Assembly: GCF_015354405.1 (NCBI RefSeq)
Contig: NZ_JADKYP010000047.1
Coordinates: 1-54,481, forward strand
DNA length: 54,481 nucleotides
Origin: Nocardia sp. BSTN01
Lineage (GTDB): Bacteria > Actinomycetota > Actinomycetes > Mycobacteriales > Mycobacteriaceae
Reading direction: 5' to 3'
Shown here: one piece after another, positions 16,443-26,138 of the stretch
Layout: each line of letters opens with the position of its first letter
Position numbering within the stretch: position 1 is the stretch's first letter
Made by a program: the position numbers and the translations under genes
The notes under the pieces: model-generated
Seen by the model: the letters and a program-made list of their open reading frames with translations, nothing else
The model's database searches: none
What the model was told of the DNA's origin: nothing

Positions 16443-18197
16443 GTGTCAGCGGCCGAGGACGCGTTCTACACGGGTGTTCAATCACTGGGATTGGTTGCCG
16501 GCGGGGTTCGCAACGAAGACAATGCGTTGGCGGCGTTCCGGGCCGCCACCGATCTGGATCCGGATATGTGCGATGCCTGGCTGGGGCGCGCGATGGCGGG
16601 GGAGATCACCTCCGAAGTCATCTACGGCGCCTACCGGTCGGTGCACAACCTGTACCGGGATCAACAGCGCGCCGGATTGGTCGATCGCGCGCTGTGGTGT
16701 CAGGTGGAGCTCGGTATGTACGGGCTGCGGGTGGCGATGGCCGACCGCGATCAGATCGCGATCGCGCAGGCGTGCTCGTACGCCCAGGGCGGCGAATGGG
16801 AAGAGGCCGCGGCCATTCTCGATCAGGTGCCCAGCGACGACGTTTCCGATTTCGTTCGCATGTCGCTGTACTACCGCACCGATCGCTGGCCGGATCTGCT
16901 GGCCGCGCGCACGGCCAAACCGGTCCTCGAGGACGGCCTGCTCGATATCGCCGCCGAGTTGATGGCCGCCGAGTCCCTGGCGCGGATGGGACGATTCGGC
17001 GAGGCCATGCCGCGCGCCCAGCGCATCGTCGAGGACAGCGCCTCCGGAAGCCTGTCCTACATCTGGGCGGATGCGCACTTCCTGCTCGGAATGTTGTTGC
17101 GGCACAACGGTGACCACGATGCCGCCGAGAAGGTTCTGGCGGGGCTGCAGGGTTCCGCGTTGTGGTCCGAGCGGCCGCTGTGGCAGCGGGCCGTGCGCGA
17201 CAAGAGCTATCGCTTCGATGTGGTGACCCCCGAGGTGATCGGTTCCCGGACGAACGTCTGGGATCCGTCCTCGGGCGACGACCCGGCCGAGGTGGCCGCC
17301 ACCGCGGCCAAGGCCGAGCGCGACACCCTGCTGGCCGAGGCGTCGGATCTGCTGGCCGCGCAGATCGGCATGGACTCGGTCAAGGAACAGGTCGAGCGGC
17401 TCAAGTCCGGGGTCCTGATGGATCAGGTTCGCGCCAAACGCGGGCTGGCGGTGGAATCCAAGACCCAGCATCTGATCTTCTCCGGCCCGCCGGGTACCGG
17501 TAAGACGACCATCGCCCGAGTGATCGCCAAGATCTTCGCGGGCCTGGGTGTGGTGGAGAACGCCGACGTCATCGAGGTCTCGCGTAACGATATGGTCGGT
17601 ACTCACCTCGGCCACACCGCGCCGAAGACCAATGCGCTGATCGACTCGGCCCTCGGTGGTGTGCTGTTCATCGACGAGGCCTACACCCTGATTCAGGAGG
17701 GACTGTCCGGCGGCGACGCCTTCGGTAAGGAAGCCGTCGATACGCTGCTGGCCCGGATGGAGAACGACCGCGACAAACTCGTGGTGGTCATCGCCGGCTA
17801 CGAGGACCAGATCGACCGCTTCCTGGCGTCCAACGACGGTCTGGCCTCCCGCTTCACCAAGCGCATCCGGTTCGCCAGTTACGACGCCGACGAACTGGTC
17901 CAGATCGCCGATCACATTGCGCGCAAGAAGGATTCGATCCTGTCCGACCAGGCGCGCGAGGTGCTGCGGGACCGCTGCGCGGAATTGGCGCAGCAGACCC
18001 GCAACGGCCGCCGCCTGATCGATCTGGCCGGTAACGGCCGGTTCGTCCGCAATGTGGTGGAGGCGGCCGAGGCCGAACGCGACTACCGGTTCACGCGCGA
18101 CAACGCGGATATCGCGAATATGTCCAACGAGGAACTGATGACCGTCGACGCATTCGACATCACTGCCGCCCTGGCGGGGCTGGCGCCGACGAGCTGA
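16443..18197 (+). CDS. eccA: EccA, type VII secretion AAA+ ATPase
   Basis: 584 residues, close to mycobacterial EccA1 (573). Residues about 1-280 form a TPR-like helical N-terminal domain (AFRAATDLDPDMCDAWLGRA). Residues about 300-584 are a CbxX/CfqX-type AAA+ domain with Walker A G348-PPGTGKT and Walker B V407-LFIDEA, then the GYEDQIDRFL and SRFTKRIRF segments. EccA is a cytosolic ATPase thought to release PE/PPE and Esx substrates from chaperones such as EspG. GTG 16443 is chosen because it follows GGAAGGGA and removes a poorly coding N-terminal extension. It begins the secretion core operon; eccB follows 3 bases later. Confidence 0.95.
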   Translation: MSAAEDAFYTGVQSLGLVAGGVRNEDNALAAFRAATDLDPDMCDAWLGRAMAGEITSEVIYGAYRSVHNLYRDQQRAGLVDRALWCQVELGMYGLRVAMADRDQIAIAQACSYAQGGEWEEAAAILDQVPSDDVSDFVRMSLYYRTDRWPDLLAARTAKPVLEDGLLDIAAELMAAESLARMGRFGEAMPRAQRIVEDSASGSLSYIWADAHFLLGMLLRHNGDHDAAEKVLAGLQGSALWSERPLWQRAVRDKSYRFDVVTPEVIGSRTNVWDPSSGDDPAEVAATAAKAERDTLLAEASDLLAAQIGMDSVKEQVERLKSGVLMDQVRAKRGLAVESKTQHLIFSGPPGTGKTTIARVIAKIFAGLGVVENADVIEVSRNDMVGTHLGHTAPKTNALIDSALGGVLFIDEAYTLIQEGLSGGDAFGKEAVDTLLARMENDRDKLVVVIAGYEDQIDRFLASNDGLASRFTKRIRFASYDADELVQIADHIARKKDSILSDQAREVLRDRCAELAQQTRNGRRLIDLAGNGRFVRNVVEAAEAERDYRFTRDNADIANMSNEELMTVDAFDITAALAGLAPTS

Positions 18198-18200
18198 CCC

Positions 18201-19766
18201 ATGGCCCGCTTCCGGGTGGTGACCAAACACCAGATCTCGGGGTGGCGGTTCCTGTTGCGCCGGATCGAGCACGCGCTGGTCCGGCGCGATGCCTCCATGG
18301 TCGACGATCCGCAGCGGGGCCGTTCCACCGCCTTGTCCATCGGCATCGCCCTGGCCTGCGTGGTCGTTGCCGGTGCCGCGGTGATGGCGTTCTTCAAACC
18401 GGCCAAGCAGGTCGGACAGGCGAATATCGTGTCCGACAAGGATTCCGGCGCGCTGTTCGTCAAGGTCGACAACCGCCTGTATCCCACGCTGAATCTGTCT
18501 TCGGCGCGGCTGATCACCGGCATGGCGGCCAATCCGGTACCCGTCTCCCGCGACGAACTCGCGAAGTATCCGCGTGGTCCGTGGGTGGGGATTCCGGGTG
18601 CACCGGGCGTGATGAGCGATACGGGCGGCCGGGACTCCTCGTGGGCGGTGTGCGATACGGCGCGGATCGGCGCCGCCGCACCGGTCGACCAGCGAACCGG
18701 TTTGCCCACCGCCGGCGCGGGTGTGCGGACCACCGTGATCGGTGGCGAGCTGACCGTGCAACCGGAGGGTGACGGCGCGATCCGCGATCTGGGCGCCGAC
18801 GAGGCGCGTCTGCTGCGCCAGGACGACGACACGTGGCTGGTCTACAACAACGGCGATCACGGCGTCGTGCGAGCGGCGATCAACCTCGCCGATTCCGCGG
18901 TCACCCTGGCTCTCGGCATCGATGCCACCGCACCGGTGATCGAGGCTTCGAGGGGATTGATCGCCGCGATTCCGGAGGTACCGCCGTTGCGTGTGCCGGA
19001 GGTGCCCGGCGCCGGCGAGCCCGCCGTGCTGAGGGGCGGTATTTCCGCGCCCGTCGGTTCGGTGGTGACGGTGTCGAATCCCGGGCGGGGCGCGTCCTAC
19101 TATCTGGTCTCCCAGTCCGGGCTGGTCCAGGTCGGTTCCGTCCTGGCCGCGATGATTCGCAACTCGAATTCCCGTGGCGCCGTGGCGAGTATGACCGTCG
19201 GTCCCGACGCGGTGGCGCAGAATTTGCGTCCCGGTTCCTGGCCCGGCACCTCGACCTACCCGAGCCGGCCGGTCGCGCTGGCCGATCCGGAGAAGTTCGG
19301 CGTCACCTGCTTCCACTGGTCACGCGGAGCGACCGAGGCGAATGCCGTCACGCGCGCCCTGGTCGGACGGCAACTGCCGCTGCCGGGCGCCGAACAGAGC
19401 CAGGTCGTACCACTGGTCACCGCACCCACCTCGCACGGCGCCACCGCCGATGCCGCCTATCTACCGCGCAGTTCCGGCCGATTCGTCCAGCTGACCGGAA
19501 GCGATCCGAACTCCCCGCTGCGGGAATCGCTGTTCTGGATCTCCGACAGCGGTGTGCGGTACGGGATCAATGTCGGAACCGGTACGGGTGACCACACCGT
19601 CGCCGCCCTCGGCCTGCAGGCGCCGGTGCCCGCGCCCTGGAGCATCGTGTCCCTGTTCGCCGTCGGCCCGACCCTGTCGACCGCGGACGCCCGTATCCAG
19701 CACGACGGAATCGCACCCGACAAGGCCGCGGTCGGCCTACCGGAGAAAACCGGGGGAGGAGCCTAG
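18201..19766 (+). CDS. eccB: EccB, type VII secretion core membrane component
   Basis: 521 residues, normal family length. A cytosolic N-terminus with the characteristic TKHQISGWRFLLRRIEHALV is followed by one transmembrane helix at about 44-65 (ALSIGIALACVVVAGAAVMA) and a large periplasmic region. That region opens with the family pattern SGALFVKVDNRLYPTLNLSS, then ARLITG, and contains repeat-like segments. EccB is part of the hexameric EccBCDE inner-membrane complex and its periplasmic domain caps the central channel. The stop overlaps the eccC GTG. Confidence 0.95.
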   Translation: MARFRVVTKHQISGWRFLLRRIEHALVRRDASMVDDPQRGRSTALSIGIALACVVVAGAAVMAFFKPAKQVGQANIVSDKDSGALFVKVDNRLYPTLNLSSARLITGMAANPVPVSRDELAKYPRGPWVGIPGAPGVMSDTGGRDSSWAVCDTARIGAAAPVDQRTGLPTAGAGVRTTVIGGELTVQPEGDGAIRDLGADEARLLRQDDDTWLVYNNGDHGVVRAAINLADSAVTLALGIDATAPVIEASRGLIAAIPEVPPLRVPEVPGAGEPAVLRGGISAPVGSVVTVSNPGRGASYYLVSQSGLVQVGSVLAAMIRNSNSRGAVASMTVGPDAVAQNLRPGSWPGTSTYPSRPVALADPEKFGVTCFHWSRGATEANAVTRALVGRQLPLPGAEQSQVVPLVTAPTSHGATADAAYLPRSSGRFVQLTGSDPNSPLRESLFWISDSGVRYGINVGTGTGDHTVAALGLQAPVPAPWSIVSLFAVGPTLSTADARIQHDGIAPDKAAVGLPEKTGGGA

Positions 19767-22700
19767 TGACGACGACCCGGCGCTTCGTACGGCCCGCGCG
19801 CACGGTGAAAGGCCCCAAGGCGCCCGCGGTCACCGAGTTACGCCTGCAACCACCCACCGAACTGCCCAAACCCGTTCCGGCGTCGCGAATCCGGATGATC
19901 ATGCCGGTGGTCATGATGGCCGGTATGGGCGGGATGATGGTGATGATGTTCCGCAACGGCGGATCGTTCTCACCGACCATGCTGTTCTTCCCGATGATGA
20001 TGGTCGTGTCGATGTTCGGCATGATGGGCGGCGCGTTGAGCGGCAACGGCGGTGGCGGCGCGGCGGGACTGAACGAGGAACGCAAGGACTATCTGCGCTC
20101 GATCGCCGAGAACCGCAAGACCGTGCACGCCGCCGAGGCCGAACTCTACGACTATCTGCGCTACACGCACCCGGGTCCCGCCGAGCTGTCCCGCCTCGTC
20201 GGTGGCAAACGCATGTGGGAAGTGCAGGTGTCCAGCCCGCAGTTCCTGCGCGTGCGCATCGGGAGGGGGCGGATCGCGAACCAGGTGCGCGTCATCGTTC
20301 CCGAGGCGGCGCCGACCTCCGACCTGGACCCGGTCGGCGTGGTCGAGGTGACCCGTTTCGCCAAGGCGTACTCCACGGTCGGCGGCATGCCGGTGGCGAT
20401 CAATCTGCTGTCGGTTCCGCAGGTCGGATTCGACGGAGACCACGAAGCCATGGCCGCGTTGGTGCGTGCGATGGTCGCCGAGATCGTCGTCCTGCACGGG
20501 CCGGATCAGATCGCCATCGCGGCGGTGCTGTCCGATCCCGATGCGCCGGAATGGAATTGGCTCAAATGGCTGCCGCATACGCAGCACCCCAACGATACGG
20601 ACGCCATCGGATCCAGCCGGATGGTGTATCGGTCGGTAGGAGAATTGCGCTCCAAGGTGCTCGCCGGCCTCAACCGCGGGCCGTTCTCGGCCAACACCCA
20701 GCCGACCATGGATCGCACCCACTATCTGCTGCTCGTCGACACCGACGGGCCGACCAACGAACGAGACATCTCCGGCGTCGACGGCTGCACCTGGCTGCGG
20801 CTGGGTGTCGGGGAGCAGAATCTGCCGCGGGCGCTGAAGTTCGTCGTCGACGAGGACCGGCGCCTGCAGGAGGTCACCTCGCGAGGGTTGCGGGCGGTCG
20901 GGGTCGGCGACACCATGTCGGTCACCGCGATCACCGCATTGGCTCGCAGCATCTCGTCGTATCGGCTGTCGAGTGTGGTCGAGGCGGTCACCGCGGAACA
21001 GACCAGCGGCGGGACGTCGTGGGAGGAGATGGTCGGTGTTTCCGACCCCGGCGCGATCCGGGTGGAGCGGCAGTGGCCCCGCCGTCGTGACAGTGACCGC
21101 GGCCGGCTCAATATCCCGTTCGGCCACGATCCGACCGGCCAGGTGGTGTACCTCGACATCAAGGAATCCGCCGAAGAAGGTATGGGCCCCCACGGTATGT
21201 GCATCGGCGCCACCGGTTCCGGAAAGTCCGAATTCCTTCGCACCCTTGTTCTTTCGGCGATCGCCACGCACTCGCCGGATGTGCTGAACCTGCTGCTGGT
21301 CGACTTCAAGGGTGGTGCGACCTTCCTCGGTTTCGACCGGCTGCATCACGTCACCGCGGTTGTCACCAATATGGAGGAGGAAGCCGATCTCGTCACCCGT
21401 ATGGAGGACGTCATCAGCGGTGAAATGGCCCGGCGGCAACGTATTCTGCGTGACGCCGGAAATTTCGCCAGTGTGGCGGACTACGAGCGGGCCCGCGAAC
21501 AGGGCGCGCAACTGCCGCCGCTGCCGACGCTGCTGATCATCCTCGACGAATTCGCCGAACTGCTCGAACAGCATCCCAACTTCTCGAAACTGTTCGTCGC
21601 CATCGGCCGTCTGGGCCGGTCGCTGCGCATCCATCTGCTGCTGGCCTCACAGAAGGTGCCGGCCAACCGCATGGGTGAACTCGAGGCGCACCTGTCGTAT
21701 CGGGTCGCGTTGCGCACCAACCAGACCAGCGACTCCCGCGACGCCATCGGCACCGCCGACGCCTATCACCTGCCGAAGAAGCCCGGCGCCGGATATCTTC
21801 GGGTCGGATCCGGCGATCTGCAGCGCTTCCAAGCCGCCTACGTCGGTGCGCCGTACACACCGCCCGCCCAAGCCGCGGCGTTGGGGACACAGCGCGCGCG
21901 CCGCCCCGGTGGGGGATACCGTCCCCCGCAGGCCTTCACCGCCGGCTACATCGCACCGAGCCGCGTCGAACCGGTGGCCCCGGCTCCGGTCGTCACCCGC
22001 CCGGAAACTCCGGAGGCCGAACCGGTCACCCTGATGGAGACGGTCCTGCAGCAGTACGCCGGCCACGGACGCCGGGCGCACGCGATGTGGTTGCCGCCGT
22101 TGGGCGTTCCGGCCACCTTGGAGGGTCTGGTGCCGGCGGTTCAGCCCGGTACGTTGCAGCTGCCGCTGGCGATCGTCGACAAACCGCGGCAGCAGCGCCA
22201 GGACGTGTGGTCGGTGGACCTGTCCGCCGGTGGTGGACATATGGCGATCGTCGGTGGGCCGCAGTCGGGTAAGTCGACCGCGTTGCAAACCCTGGTCGTC
22301 TCCGCGGCCATGACACACAGCCCGGAGCAGGTGCAGTTCTACTGCCTGGATTTCAGCGGAGGTCTGTCCAGCCTTCGCACCATCCCGCACGTCGGGTCGG
22401 TGGCGTCGGCCCGGGATGTGGACCGCGTGCGCCGCACCTTCGCGCTGGTGACGAACCTACTGGCCTACCGGCAGTCGATGTTCACCGAACTCGGGATCGA
22501 CAGCATGCGCGAATTCCGCAGGCGGCGAGCCGATCCCGTCGAATCCGAGAAACTGACCGCGTACGGGGACGCGCACGGGGACGTTTTCCTCGTCATCGAC
22601 GGCTGGGATATCGGATTCGCGGTCAACGGACCGTTCTACGACGAATATTCACCGGTCATCGAATCCATTGCGCTGCAGGGCCTCAACTACGGCGTCCACC

Positions 22701-23776
22701 TGGTCCTGAGCAGTTCGCGCTGGGCGGCGATCCGGCCGGCGATCAAGGACCTGCTGCAGACTCGGCTGGAAATGCGTCTGGGTGACCTCACCGATACCGT
22801 ATTCGGCAGCCACCGCGCCATTGTCGCGTCCATTCCGCCGGACCGGCCGGGACGCTGTATTTCCAGCGAAGCGTTGCACATGTTGACGGCGCTGCCGCGT
22901 ATCGACGGCGTCGGAGATCCGGAGTCCGCCGCGGCCGGGCTGGCGGCGGCGGGCGAAGAACTCAACCGGCGCTACGAGGGCCGGCGCGCACCCGAGGTCC
23001 GGCTGCTGCCGTCGAAAATCGAATTGGATCGTATTTACGAAGTTGTGCCGGAACCGACGAGTCCGGCACAGCAACTGGTGACTCCGTTCGGTGTGCGCGA
23101 ATCCGATTTGGGCGTGGCGGCAGTGGATTTCGGCGTTTCCACGCACTTCATCGTGGTCGGATCACCCGGATGTGGAAAGTCCACGGTACTGGCGGATCTG
23201 ATGCGTTCGATCGACCGGCGTTTCGGCCCGGATCAGGCGCGTATCCTGCTGATCGACTACCGTCGCCAGCATATGGACGTGGTTCCCGACGAACGGTTGA
23301 TCGGCTATCTGACCAGCGAACGGGATCTGCAGGAAGGCCTGCCGGGATTCGCGGACAAGATTCGCAGTCGGCGGCCTCCGGACGGCGTGACCTCGCAGCA
23401 GCTCAAGGAACGCTCGTGGTGGAGCGGACCGGAGATATTCGTGGTGATCGACGATTACCACATGGTCGCGCAGCGCGGCATGCTCAATCCGCTCGACCCG
23501 CTGAAGGACATCATCGTCGACGGTCGCGACACGGGTCTGCACATCATCGTGGGACGCAATATCGCGCAAGCGGATTCGGCGATGTACGACAACATCATGG
23601 GTCAGATCAAGAACCTGAACTGCTCGGGTCTGATCATGGACGGCACCAAGCTCGACGGAATGCTCATCGGCGACGTGAAGGCAACGAAACAACCGCTCGG
23701 TCGCGGAATTCTGGTCGAGCCGCTGCATTCGCGGCGCGATCTCGTGCAAGCCGCGTGGACACCGGCCGAAGAGTGA
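19766..23776 (+). CDS. eccC: EccC, fused FtsK/SpoIIIE-type ATPase of the type VII system
   Basis: 1336 residues in one chain, the fused form found in ESX-2 to ESX-5, not split EccCa/EccCb as in ESX-1. Two transmembrane helices lie at about 43-61 and 70-90. A DUF/stalk domain precedes three FtsK/SpoIIIE ATPase domains with Walker A motifs G481-ATGSGKS, G830-GPQSGKS and G1132-SPGCGKS. Walker B of the first domain is complete (ILD594-E595). The second and third have VIDGWD and VIDDYH and lack the catalytic glutamate, as is usual when only the first ATPase hydrolyses ATP and the others bind substrate signals. The GTG start overlaps the eccB stop. This is the motor of secretion. Confidence 0.95.
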   Translation: MTTTRRFVRPARTVKGPKAPAVTELRLQPPTELPKPVPASRIRMIMPVVMMAGMGGMMVMMFRNGGSFSPTMLFFPMMMVVSMFGMMGGALSGNGGGGAAGLNEERKDYLRSIAENRKTVHAAEAELYDYLRYTHPGPAELSRLVGGKRMWEVQVSSPQFLRVRIGRGRIANQVRVIVPEAAPTSDLDPVGVVEVTRFAKAYSTVGGMPVAINLLSVPQVGFDGDHEAMAALVRAMVAEIVVLHGPDQIAIAAVLSDPDAPEWNWLKWLPHTQHPNDTDAIGSSRMVYRSVGELRSKVLAGLNRGPFSANTQPTMDRTHYLLLVDTDGPTNERDISGVDGCTWLRLGVGEQNLPRALKFVVDEDRRLQEVTSRGLRAVGVGDTMSVTAITALARSISSYRLSSVVEAVTAEQTSGGTSWEEMVGVSDPGAIRVERQWPRRRDSDRGRLNIPFGHDPTGQVVYLDIKESAEEGMGPHGMCIGATGSGKSEFLRTLVLSAIATHSPDVLNLLLVDFKGGATFLGFDRLHHVTAVVTNMEEEADLVTRMEDVISGEMARRQRILRDAGNFASVADYERAREQGAQLPPLPTLLIILDEFAELLEQHPNFSKLFVAIGRLGRSLRIHLLLASQKVPANRMGELEAHLSYRVALRTNQTSDSRDAIGTADAYHLPKKPGAGYLRVGSGDLQRFQAAYVGAPYTPPAQAAALGTQRARRPGGGYRPPQAFTAGYIAPSRVEPVAPAPVVTRPETPEAEPVTLMETVLQQYAGHGRRAHAMWLPPLGVPATLEGLVPAVQPGTLQLPLAIVDKPRQQRQDVWSVDLSAGGGHMAIVGGPQSGKSTALQTLVVSAAMTHSPEQVQFYCLDFSGGLSSLRTIPHVGSVASARDVDRVRRTFALVTNLLAYRQSMFTELGIDSMREFRRRRADPVESEKLTAYGDAHGDVFLVIDGWDIGFAVNGPFYDEYSPVIESIALQGLNYGVHLVLSSSRWAAIRPAIKDLLQTRLEMRLGDLTDTVFGSHRAIVASIPPDRPGRCISSEALHMLTALPRIDGVGDPESAAAGLAAAGEELNRRYEGRRAPEVRLLPSKIELDRIYEVVPEPTSPAQQLVTPFGVRESDLGVAAVDFGVSTHFIVVGSPGCGKSTVLADLMRSIDRRFGPDQARILLIDYRRQHMDVVPDERLIGYLTSERDLQEGLPGFADKIRSRRPPDGVTSQQLKERSWWSGPEIFVVIDDYHMVAQRGMLNPLDPLKDIIVDGRDTGLHIIVGRNIAQADSAMYDNIMGQIKNLNCSGLIMDGTKLDGMLIGDVKATKQPLGRGILVEPLHSRRDLVQAAWTPAEE

Positions 23777-23789
23777 GATCGCCGACATC

Positions 23790-23805
23790 TTCCCAACATT
23801 GGGGA
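23790..23805. promoter_or_regulatory. inverted repeat TTCCC-N6-GGGGA, site 5
   Basis: TTCCC and GGGGA around AACATT, one mismatch from the family. It lies in the only sizeable gap (88 bases) inside the first half of the secretion core, 60 bases before the PE start, so the PE-PPE-esx part may have its own promoter. Confidence 0.5.
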
Positions 23806-23864
23806 TGCCTTAGCGTTCATCCTGTACCGCTCGTCGGAGGCGGTATCGTCGTTAGGAGAGGTCG

Positions 23865-24182
23865 ATGTATCTCAATGTCACTCCTGAGAACTTCCCGGCT
23901 ATCGCCTCGCAAATCGAATTCACCGCCACAGGATTACAGGGCGCTCTCGGAGCCCACATGCCGGCCTGCCAACCGCTCCCGCCGGGCATCGATGATGTGA
24001 GCCTGATGATCCCGGAGGTGTTGAACCCTTGGGGCGAAGGCTTTTTCTCGACCACCGCGCACGGCGCCGTGCTGCAGACCCAGGCCTCGGCCGTGATGCC
24101 CGAGGTGGGCACCGCGTATTCGGGTAGCGACATCCTCGCCGGTGCCGATGTCGCCACGCACGGCCCGATATTCAACGTGTAG
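23865..24182 (+). CDS. PE-family protein
   Basis: 105 residues, the length of a bare PE domain. It starts MYLNVTPENFPAIASQIEFT and carries a C-terminal YxxxD secretion signal, Y85-S-G-S-D89. The canonical Pro-Glu pair appears as T-P-E at residues 6-8. PE proteins pair with a PPE partner and are escorted by EspG; the PPE gene follows 29 bases downstream and espG lies 2.3 kb further on. The ATG follows TAGGAG. Confidence 0.85.
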   Translation: MYLNVTPENFPAIASQIEFTATGLQGALGAHMPACQPLPPGIDDVSLMIPEVLNPWGEGFFSTTAHGAVLQTQASAVMPEVGTAYSGSDILAGADVATHGPIFNV

Positions 24183-24211
24183 CCAGAGATCGGCGAGCCG
24201 AGGTTGATGTC

Positions 24212-25642
24212 ATGGCGTTCCTTTTCGACTTCCATGCGCTGCCGCCGGAAATCAATACCTCTCGATTACTGAGCGGTCCGGGTGCGGCATCGACGTCCGC
24301 GACCTCCACCGCCTACGCGGACCTCGCGGCGCAACTGAATGCCGCGGCGGCCGATACCGAGGCGACGATGGCGACGATCTCGGGCTCGTGGCAGGGCATG
24401 TCGGCGGATAAGGCACGGGCTGCATTCCAGAAGCATGCGGCATGGCTGCAGGAACAGGCGGCAGTAGCCGGCGCCGCCGCCGCGCTCGTGGGCGAGGTGG
24501 CTGCCGCGGCGAACGGCGCGCGCGGTGCGATGACTCTGGTCAAGATCCATTTGGAGGCGAACAAGGCAGAACGCAAAGCGTTGCTCGCCAACCTGGCGGC
24601 GGCGAGTGCCATTTCCACCGCCGGTCCGGTGGGAGCCGCGGTGGGAGGTGCGATGCTGGCCGCGACCCTTCCGGCGTTGGCGGCCAACGAATTCGAGTAC
24701 TTCGGCGTGATCTGGCCCGAGGCGGCCTTGGTGATGGACGGTTATGCGGGGGCCGTCGTGCCCGCGCTGGCCGCCCTCCCGAAGCCGCTCACGGCACCAC
24801 CGATCGTCGGTGGTGGCGCACCGCCGCCGGATATGCAGTACAAGATGGCCCCGGACACGACGACGACGCCGCGGCCCACCGCCTATCAGCATTCGACTAT
24901 CACCGACACCGGCGGTAATTCGCACTCCACCACCGGGAATCAGAACACCTCGACGGGCAACTCTCATTCGGGCGGGGGTGACCAATCCTCGGGTGGCACC
25001 CACGACCCGTCGGGCCCGGGTGACGGGCCGCAAGGGACCGATCCCACGGGCACGGGACCGGACAGCGGGTTGTCCGATCCCACCGGGGCAACCGACGCGC
25101 TGTCGCCGATGTCGGAATACGGCCAGGGCGGCGAGGGATACGGTGACGATCCGCTGGCCGGGCAGGACGGCCTGTACGGCATGTCGGCGACATCGCCCAC
25201 CCTTGCCGGTCTGACCGGCGGAATCGGTAGCGCGGTGGCCTTTTCGATGATGCGCGGTGGTGTCGGCTCGATGCCGGGCGCCGCCACCGGATTCCGGATG
25301 CCCGGTAACTGGAATCCCGGGTCCTTCCGTGCCTTCGGGGCCGCGGACGGTCAGCCCACCACGACTGTGCCTCCGCGCCAGGGCCCTACGCGCGGGGCAA
25401 CGGCACCCAAGGCGCAGATGCGACGCCGCAAGGACGAGGAGCGCAAATCCAAGTCGGCGGTCTTCGTACCGGGTGAGCCGATGGACGTGCCCGTGCTGGA
25501 GAAGGTTCCGCTCGTCGGAGTTATCGAATACGCCGGCGACCGTGGAGAAGACCCGGTATTGGAACCCCAACTCGCGGTCGGTGTGATCGAGCGCATCAAT
25601 GACGATGCGGCGATTCCGGCCACCCCCGAACGTCCCCGGTGA
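24212..25642 (+). CDS. PPE-family protein
   Basis: 476 residues. The N-terminal PPE domain (about 1-185) has the Pro-Pro-Glu at 11-13 (ALPPEINTSRLLSG) and a WxG turn, W60-Q-G62, between long Ala-rich helices. The C-terminal part has a Ser/Thr/Gly/Asn-rich linker at about 225-300 (NSHSTTGNQNTSTGNSHSGG), a Gly/Met-rich segment and a basic-acidic tail from about 395 ending TPERPR. It forms a heterodimer with the preceding PE protein and is a probable ESX substrate, bound by EspG. It is longer than a bare PPE domain, so the tail may have its own function. Confidence 0.9.
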   Translation: MAFLFDFHALPPEINTSRLLSGPGAASTSATSTAYADLAAQLNAAAADTEATMATISGSWQGMSADKARAAFQKHAAWLQEQAAVAGAAAALVGEVAAAANGARGAMTLVKIHLEANKAERKALLANLAAASAISTAGPVGAAVGGAMLAATLPALAANEFEYFGVIWPEAALVMDGYAGAVVPALAALPKPLTAPPIVGGGAPPPDMQYKMAPDTTTTPRPTAYQHSTITDTGGNSHSTTGNQNTSTGNSHSGGGDQSSGGTHDPSGPGDGPQGTDPTGTGPDSGLSDPTGATDALSPMSEYGQGGEGYGDDPLAGQDGLYGMSATSPTLAGLTGGIGSAVAFSMMRGGVGSMPGAATGFRMPGNWNPGSFRAFGAADGQPTTTVPPRQGPTRGATAPKAQMRRRKDEERKSKSAVFVPGEPMDVPVLEKVPLVGVIEYAGDRGEDPVLEPQLAVGVIERINDDAAIPATPERPR

Positions 25643-25688
25643 ACAAGACCGAGGTCGCGTGTAATTCAACACCGGAAAGGAACCACAG

Positions 25689-26093
25689 ATGAGTTACGTC
25701 TTCAACGGCGATCCCCACGAGTTGATCCCCGCCGCTCAGAAGGGCATCGGACTGCAGGGTAACCACGAGGGATACCTCAAGGCCCTGCTCGCGGTCAAGG
25801 ACGAGTTGGAGGCCGCGGTGCGGAGCCCGCAGGCCACACCGGCGATCGCCTCGTCCATGCAGAATGCGCTGGACAAGGGCAACCGGCTGGGCAACGCGTT
25901 CCAGGACATTCTCAATGTTCTCGTCGATTCGGCACACAAATTCAGTGCCGCCGACATGGACGCATACGCCGATCTCATCCGGCAGCAGGAGCAGCTGCAC
26001 GGTGGTGCGCAGGCCCTCGGTACGGACATGGGCGCCGGTGCCGGCAACGTCGCGAGCAGCACCATGTCAGGAAAAGTCGATATCGGCTTCTAG
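25689..26093 (+). CDS. EsxB-position WXG100-like protein, non-canonical
   Basis: 134 residues, longer than the usual 100. The helical hairpin is plausible (YLKALLAVKDELEAAVRSPQ; SSMQNALDKGNRLGNAFQDI), but the WxG turn is missing. Where the C-terminal YxxxD signal would be there is F85-S-A-A-D89, with Phe in place of Tyr; a further tyrosine follows (DAYADLI). It sits between the PPE gene and the next Esx-like gene, as EsxB does. GAAAGGAACC precedes the ATG. It is the likely partner of the 104-residue protein encoded next. Confidence 0.75.
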   Translation: MSYVFNGDPHELIPAAQKGIGLQGNHEGYLKALLAVKDELEAAVRSPQATPAIASSMQNALDKGNRLGNAFQDILNVLVDSAHKFSAADMDAYADLIRQQEQLHGGAQALGTDMGAGAGNVASSTMSGKVDIGF

Positions 26094-26138
26094 GGCAACG
26101 CAGTAATTCACCTATCAATTATCCGAAAGGTTTTCGCC

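Noticed and set aside
16482-19316. Long minus-strand open frame opposite eccA and eccB
   Set aside because: The plus-strand products are unmistakable; the antisense frame is His/Gly/Arg-rich, without ribosome site or family match.
23790-23805. GGGAA repeats as part of an ECF-type promoter (GGAA -35 with CGTC or GTT -10)
   Set aside because: Spacing from the right arm to any CGTC/GTT element differs at every site; only the 14861 site has CGTCGG at a fitting distance, so the palindrome itself is the conserved feature.
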